From Sporisorium sorghi (taxonomy: Eukaryota; Basidiomycota; Ustilaginomycetes; Ustilaginales; Ustilaginaceae), in contig JALCCG010000088.1 in assembly GCA_023212695.1 (NCBI GenBank), forward strand, positions 4,701 through 68,700: 64,000 bases of DNA, read 5' to 3'. The notes under the pieces are model-generated. The model had not been told where the DNA came from. It ran no database searches and was given only the letters and a program-made list of their open reading frames with translations. Position 1 is the first letter of the stretch; every line of letters starts with the position of its first letter. A program made the translations under genes and the position numbers. This document shows, in pieces, positions 60,319 through 64,000 of the stretch.

Positions 60319-61792
60319 ATGTCGACCTCCCTCCCCACCAAATCGTCCAACGCACTGCTCTCGGTCAACTTCAACCAGGACCACTCCTGCGTCGCCGTGG
60401 GCACACGCGATGGCTACTCGATCACCAACTGCGAACCGTTCGGGCGCGTCTACACCAACCATGCCGGCCCGACCTCGCTCGTGGAAATGCTCTTCTGCAC
60501 GTCGCTCGTCGCGCTCGTAGCTACATCGGACTCGGATCCCAAGAGCAACGCCTCGCCGCGTCGGCTGCAGATCGTCAACACGAAGCGGCAATCGGTCATC
60601 TGCGAGCTGCTTTTTCCGACTGCGATTTTGGGGGTGAAGCTCAACAGGAGGAGGCTGGTGGTGGTGCTGGAACAGGAGATTTACATTTACGATATCAGCA
60701 ACATGAAGCTGCTGCATACCATCGAGACGAGTCCGAATCCGATGGCGATTTGTGCGCTGTCGCCGAGTTCGGAGAATTGCTTCTTGGCGTATCCGTCGCC
60801 GGTGCCGTCGCCGACGAGTCCGTTTGCGAGTCCTGCGGCGGGGGGTGCAGCGGGCAGCGGGGCGTCGGGGAGCGCTGGATCTGCAGCTTCCGGGGGTGCG
60901 ACCGCAGGGGATGTGCTCATCTTTGACCTCCTCTCGCTCTCCGTCACCAACGTGATTCAGGCGCACAAGACGCCCATCTCGGCCCTGGCGCTCAACTCGA
61001 CAGGAACACTGCTCGCCACCGCATCCGATAAAGGCACCGTCATCCGCGTCTTCTCCGTCCCCGCCGCCCAAAAGCTGCATCAGTTTCGACGCGGAAGCTA
61101 CGCAGCACGCATCTACAGCCTCAACTTCAACGCGGTCAGCACGCTGCTTGCCGTCTCGTCGGATACCGAGACGGTGCATATCTTCAAGCTGTCTTCGGGG
61201 TCGAAAGGTGTTTCAGCAAATGGACCCAACTCGCCGTCGCTCAGCTCGTTTGATGGGTCGCATACGTCCTCCCCGCCCGGGTCGACTAATGGCTCCTCTG
61301 GCAACGGCGCGTCACGCGGCGGGTACGAGGCGTTCATGGGCGGCAAGCAGACGCGCAAGTCGGAGCGAGGAGGCGGGATATCCGGCACGCTCCGGCGCAG
61401 GAGCATGGCGCTCGGCCGCGGCATCACAGGCAGCGTCGGCGGCTACCTGCCCAACAGCCTGACCGAGATGTGGGAGCCCAGCAGAGACTTTGCATTCCTC
61501 AAGCTGCCGACGCAGGGCGTGTCGAGCGTGGTGGCGTTGAGCGCGACAACGCCGCATGTGATGGTGGTTACGAGCGAAGGGTATTTCTACAGTTACAATA
61601 TCGATCTGGAGCATGGTGGCGAGTGTGTTTTGATGAAGCGTAAGTACGAGTCTACTGTGACGAGCGATAGGAGTGATGCTGACGTATGTTTTGCCTTTTG
61701 TGCCGATTGCAGAGTACTCGCTGCTTGATGGCGATGCGGATAGCAGTGGCGCCGTGGGCGGTGCTGGCGGGGGTGGTTCGAATGGCGATTGA
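60319..61792 (+). CDS. ATG18: PROPPIN Atg18 (PI3P-binding WD40 autophagy protein)
   Basis: Exons 60319-61639 and 61713-61792 give 466 residues. The 73-bp intron (GTAAGT to GCAG) rebuilds MKQYSLLDG, the expected PROPPIN C-terminus; unspliced, the frame ends in an unrelated tail. Atg18 is a seven-bladed propeller that binds PI3P and PI(3,5)P2 at the phagophore and vacuole and works with Atg2. The phosphoinositide motif FRRG is at residues 256-259, within [16 protein letters not shown]. Typical blade sequences are [19 protein letters not shown], the [22 protein letters not shown] strand and the [18 protein letters not shown] end. A Ser/Gly/Ala linker (about 160-200) and a Ser/Gly-rich loop (about 295-375) are the usual membrane-facing insertions. 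It is divergent from ATG10. Confidence 0.93.
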
Positions 61793-61840
61793 GCGTGAGC
61801 CCTGGTTGGCGTGTAATCTGATCAGCCGATGCCTCTCTCT

Positions 61841-61877
61841 CTCTGCTCTGCTCTGCTCTGCTCTGCTCTGCTCTGCT
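61841..61877 (+). repeat. (CTCTG)n pentamer array
   Basis: About 7.4 perfect CTCTG units lie 49 bp past the ATG18 stop codon. A related AGAGC pentamer array is at about 15455-15480 in another spacer. Confidence 0.9.
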
Positions 61878-61970
61878 CCTGCTTGGTGTGCCGCTTGTGA
61901 TGCTTTCCAACGCGGCTGGGCACGCTGTAGCAAGTGTGATCCTGTGTGGGTCGTATTGCCGGTGCGCTCC

Positions 61971-62770
61971 CTACGCAGCCCGAGTACGCTCTAGAGCCGA
62001 AACCCCGCGCTCGAGGGCCCAGACTTGCTCGTCGAGCAGAGTGAATGCTTGACTCAACGTTGAGGTCTGCATCGTCGTCCAGCGTTACAGGTCAGCTTTG
62101 TGCATCTACTTGATCGAGAGTGGGTGAGACTTACATAGTCGGCCCAGCGCCGTACAATCTGCATGAGCCTCTCGTTGCGCGTTGCCGCTGCGCTGCTTTC
62201 GGTGGACTCGCGTTCTTGTGCGGCCACTAGCTTGGGCTGGTGCGCTTCAATGCTTCCTGTAGTCCCACCGCAAACGCATTCACATCAGCATCACACACCT
62301 CTCAACACGGTACACTCGGGAAAAGCGAGGGCGGGATACCTACGTGCCAAGCCCCGACTCGCGTCGGCGTCCAACACCCTGCGTTCGCGCACGAGCACCG
62401 CCGCCTCGCTCAGCGCGTGCAGTGCCTGCTGCAGCTCCGTTTGCTGCGTCAGCACGTAGGCTGCTTGCTGGTGCGCGTCCCATGTGTTTTCCGCTCCGGC
62501 GGTCGGAGGGAGTGGAGAGAGGAGATCGGAGTACGCCTCCCAGTCGTGCAACAGGCGCGAGATGGGTTTTGTGGCTGAGTCGGAAGAGGAGAGCGTGGTG
62601 AGGGTCGAGACGATGTGCGAGAGTCGCACGAGTGCAGGTGTGGTTGAGGGAGGGGAGGGCGAGGCGCCGTGGACGAGGAAGGTGAGTAAGTTGAGGCGCA
62701 GTTGGGCTGCGTGCAGCGGGGTGAGGGATAAGGTGGAGGAGGTGGAAGAGGATGGGGCGGTGTTGGTCAT
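61971..62770 (-). CDS. Dynactin p24 (DCTN3/Ro-3)-like coiled-coil protein
   Basis: Exons 62770-62344, 62256-62135 and 62066-61971 give 214 residues. Introns are 87 bp (GTAGGT to ACAG) and 68 bp (GTAAGT to GCAG). The alternative donor at the GTAT 4 bp on would bring a stop, so GTAGGT is preferred. The protein is almost wholly helical, with heptad-like spacing. Its end, with ERLMQIVRRWADYTSTLSQ then a LDEQVWALE block, resembles the terminal helix of dynactin p24, which in animals reads as a Ser/Lys-Gln-Phe...Trp-Asp-Glu-x-Leu pattern. Dynactin p24 is a shoulder subunit of the dynein activator. The match is by pattern only and short helical proteins are easily misassigned. Confidence 0.5.
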
Positions 62771-62932
62771 GGTGGTCGAGGCGATGTGAGGGTGTGGTGA
62801 GCGGTGTCAAGATGTTACGTGGTGGTGATGAAGTGAGATGGAGGGGTTGGTGTGCGATCGAGACCAACACTTTTCCACTCGCGATACGCACCAAATCGTG
62901 CCTTTCCAACACTGCACATCCTCAACACACTC

Positions 62933-62953
62933 GCACACACACACACACACACA
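62933..62953 (+). repeat. (CA)n microsatellite
   Basis: A run of about ten CA units lies between the ornithine cyclodeaminase gene and the dynactin-like gene. Confidence 0.8.
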
Positions 62954-62990
62954 TACGCTCAGGCACAAAGACATCCATCCCACTTCTCTC

Positions 62991-64000
62991 TCAAAACGCA
63001 ACATCGACACCCACACTCTCCGTCGTCGTCGCCGCCGCCGCCACCACAACCTTGGTGATCTCGACGTCCTGCACGCCCACCCCGACCGACTTGAACACCG
63101 TCACGCCCTTGGCACCTCGCTCCCTCGCGCGCTGCTCCAGCCGCTCCGCATACCCTTCCACCCCTCCCTCTGGCGCGGGCAGCAGCGCAGCCAGCTCCAC
63201 GCACCTCCCCCTCACCTCTTTCGCGGGGAGCGCTTGCAGCAGGCACCCGGCTTCCTTCTCACATGCCTCGATACTGTCGACGATGAGCGCACCGCTTCTG
63301 GCCGCGGCGGAGCGGATGAGCGCGGGGGGTAGCTCGCACATGCCGCGTGTGTAGGATCCCACTGCGCACACGTGCTTGTTGCCACTGAGGAGGTTGGGGT
63401 GGTCGAACAGGGGTGTGTGCGAGGGTGTGCATGTGAACACGAGCGATGCATTTTGGAGTGCCAAGGTGACTGCGCAGCGGTCGGCGCCGCTGATGCAGTG
63501 TACGCTGTAGTCGGTCCTCCCGCCAAGTGCGGCGAGCTGAGCAGTGAACCGCGCGCGCTTCTCGTCCACCTCTTCCTGGGACAGCGCGCGATGTGAGCCC
63601 ACAACGACAGCGATGTCGCGTAACGAGGTGAAGTAGCGCAGATGAAGCCACACATGGCACACCGCCTGCGCACCCGCCCCGAACACCACCGCCCTCTCCA
63701 CCTCACCCCTAACCCCACCCAAGGCGAGAATAGAACTCGCCAGCGACCCAGCCGCCGTCCGCACCGCCGTGAGACTCGTCGAGTCCACCACGTGGCTCAC
63801 TCTACCCGTCGCGTCGTCGAAAAGCAGGTTGACACCGGGTATGCCAGAGCTGGCGTCAGAGCCGGGTTGGGGCACAGAGACGACCTTGATCACGCTACCC
63901 GAAGTGTGCGTGCGCGCAGGCATGAAGAGCTGCGTGTGGTGGGGTGTGGTGAGGGAAAGGCGCGCTGGGCATTGCGCGGCGGTGGTGGTGGGGGGTTGGA
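62991..64000 (-). CDS. Ornithine cyclodeaminase/mu-crystallin family protein, 5' end beyond the window
   Basis: The frame stays open from the stop at 62991 to the right edge, giving at least 335 residues without its N-terminus. Family features are present: RLSLTTPHHTQLFMPAR at the start of the visible part, VIKVVSVP, NLLFDDATGRVSHVVDSTSLTAVRTAA with the catalytic region, a Rossmann nucleotide site VVFGAGAQAVCH, then VFTCTPSHTPLF, GKHVCAVGSYTRGMCELP and VTVFKSVGVGVQD. Classical members convert L-ornithine to L-proline and ammonia with bound NAD; others reduce cyclic imines (ketimine or pyrroline reductases), and the sequence alone does not settle the substrate. The ATG at 63900 (MPARTHTS) is internal, since homology continues upstream. 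The gene ends 220 bp from the start of the dynactin-like gene. Confidence 0.85.
   Translation of the reverse strand, partial: QPPTTTAAQCPARLSLTTPHHTQLFMPARTHTSGSVIKVVSVPQPGSDASSGIPGVNLLFDDATGRVSHVVDSTSLTAVRTAAGSLASSILALGGVRGEVERAVVFGAGAQAVCHVWLHLRYFTSLRDIAVVVGSHRALSQEEVDEKRARFTAQLAALGGRTDYSVHCISGADRCAVTLALQNASLVFTCTPSHTPLFDHPNLLSGNKHVCAVGSYTRGMCELPPALIRSAAARSGALIVDSIEACEKEAGCLLQALPAKEVRGRCVELAALLPAPEGGVEGYAERLEQRARERGAKGVTVFKSVGVGVQDVEITKVVVAAAATTTESVGVDVAF

Noticed and set aside
1..64000. tRNA, 5S rRNA, spliceosomal RNA and SRP RNA genes
   Set aside because: A scan by eye for B-box (GGTTCGANTCC) and other hallmark motifs on both strands found none. A covariance-model search could still reveal some.
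1..64000. Transposons, CRISPR arrays, phage or plasmid genes
   Set aside because: No transposase, reverse transcriptase or integrase frame. Repeats are micro- or minisatellites without regular unique spacers. The introns and gene content are eukaryotic.

Overview
The window is nuclear DNA of a basidiomycete, most likely a smut fungus of the Ustilaginales. Nothing in it is bacterial or viral. The grounds are GC-rich coding sequence, mostly intron-poor genes with short GT-AG introns (70-109 bp), very long disordered and low-complexity protein tails, and homologues of general eukaryotic housekeeping genes (SUB2, CFT1, eS26, RRP9, ALG14, ATG18). The exact species cannot be fixed from the sequence alone.

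Layout. 0.5-8.0 kb: a Bur1/CDK9-type kinase (+) converges on a seven-helix membrane protein (-). 9.9-14.5 kb (-): a dithiol glutaredoxin and a double-RING/LON protein. 14.5-17.6 kb: about 3.1 kb with no supportable gene. 17.6-25.6 kb: ALG14 (+) converges on a WW-domain protein (-), which is divergent from the polyadenylation factor CFT1 (+). 26.0-34.7 kb: ribosomal protein eS26 (-, three exons) is divergent from a 2,075-residue acidic, Ser-rich protein of unknown function (+). 34.9-38.9 kb (-): a small methyltransferase with a 14-nt exon, and the DEAD-box helicase SUB2, whose 1.19-kb intron has a GC donor. 40.4-44.8 kb (+): arginase and a RING E3-like protein. 44.9-52.8 kb: a polyQ membrane protein (-), an FCP1-like HAD protein (+), the GID subunit Fyv10/Gid9 (+), and U3 snoRNP protein RRP9 (-). 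52.8-56.2 kb: a large gene-free stretch that probably holds a 5'UTR intron. 56.2-64.0 kb: an unknown protein with a perfect heptad minisatellite (+), the divergent autophagy pair ATG10 (-) / ATG18 (+), a dynactin p24-like gene (-), and an ornithine cyclodeaminase running off the right edge (-).

Many genes serve RNA biology: transcription elongation (BUR1), 3'-end processing (CFT1), splicing and export (SUB2), rRNA processing (RRP9) and translation (eS26). Others serve ubiquitin or autophagy pathways (double-RING/LON, RING, Gid9, ATG10, ATG18) and arginine/ornithine metabolism (arginase, ornithine cyclodeaminase). This is an ordinary eukaryotic gene mix, not a dedicated cluster, apart from the ATG10-ATG18 head-to-head pair. 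Recurrent non-coding features are long poly(dA:dT) runs (16-55 nt) between genes and many microsatellites, several of which are translated. I found no tRNA, rRNA, CRISPR array, transposase or integrase gene.

Gene starts were set at ATG codons. Several longer open frames begin at GTG or TTG and were shortened. Introns were placed by hand from splice consensus and restored protein homology.
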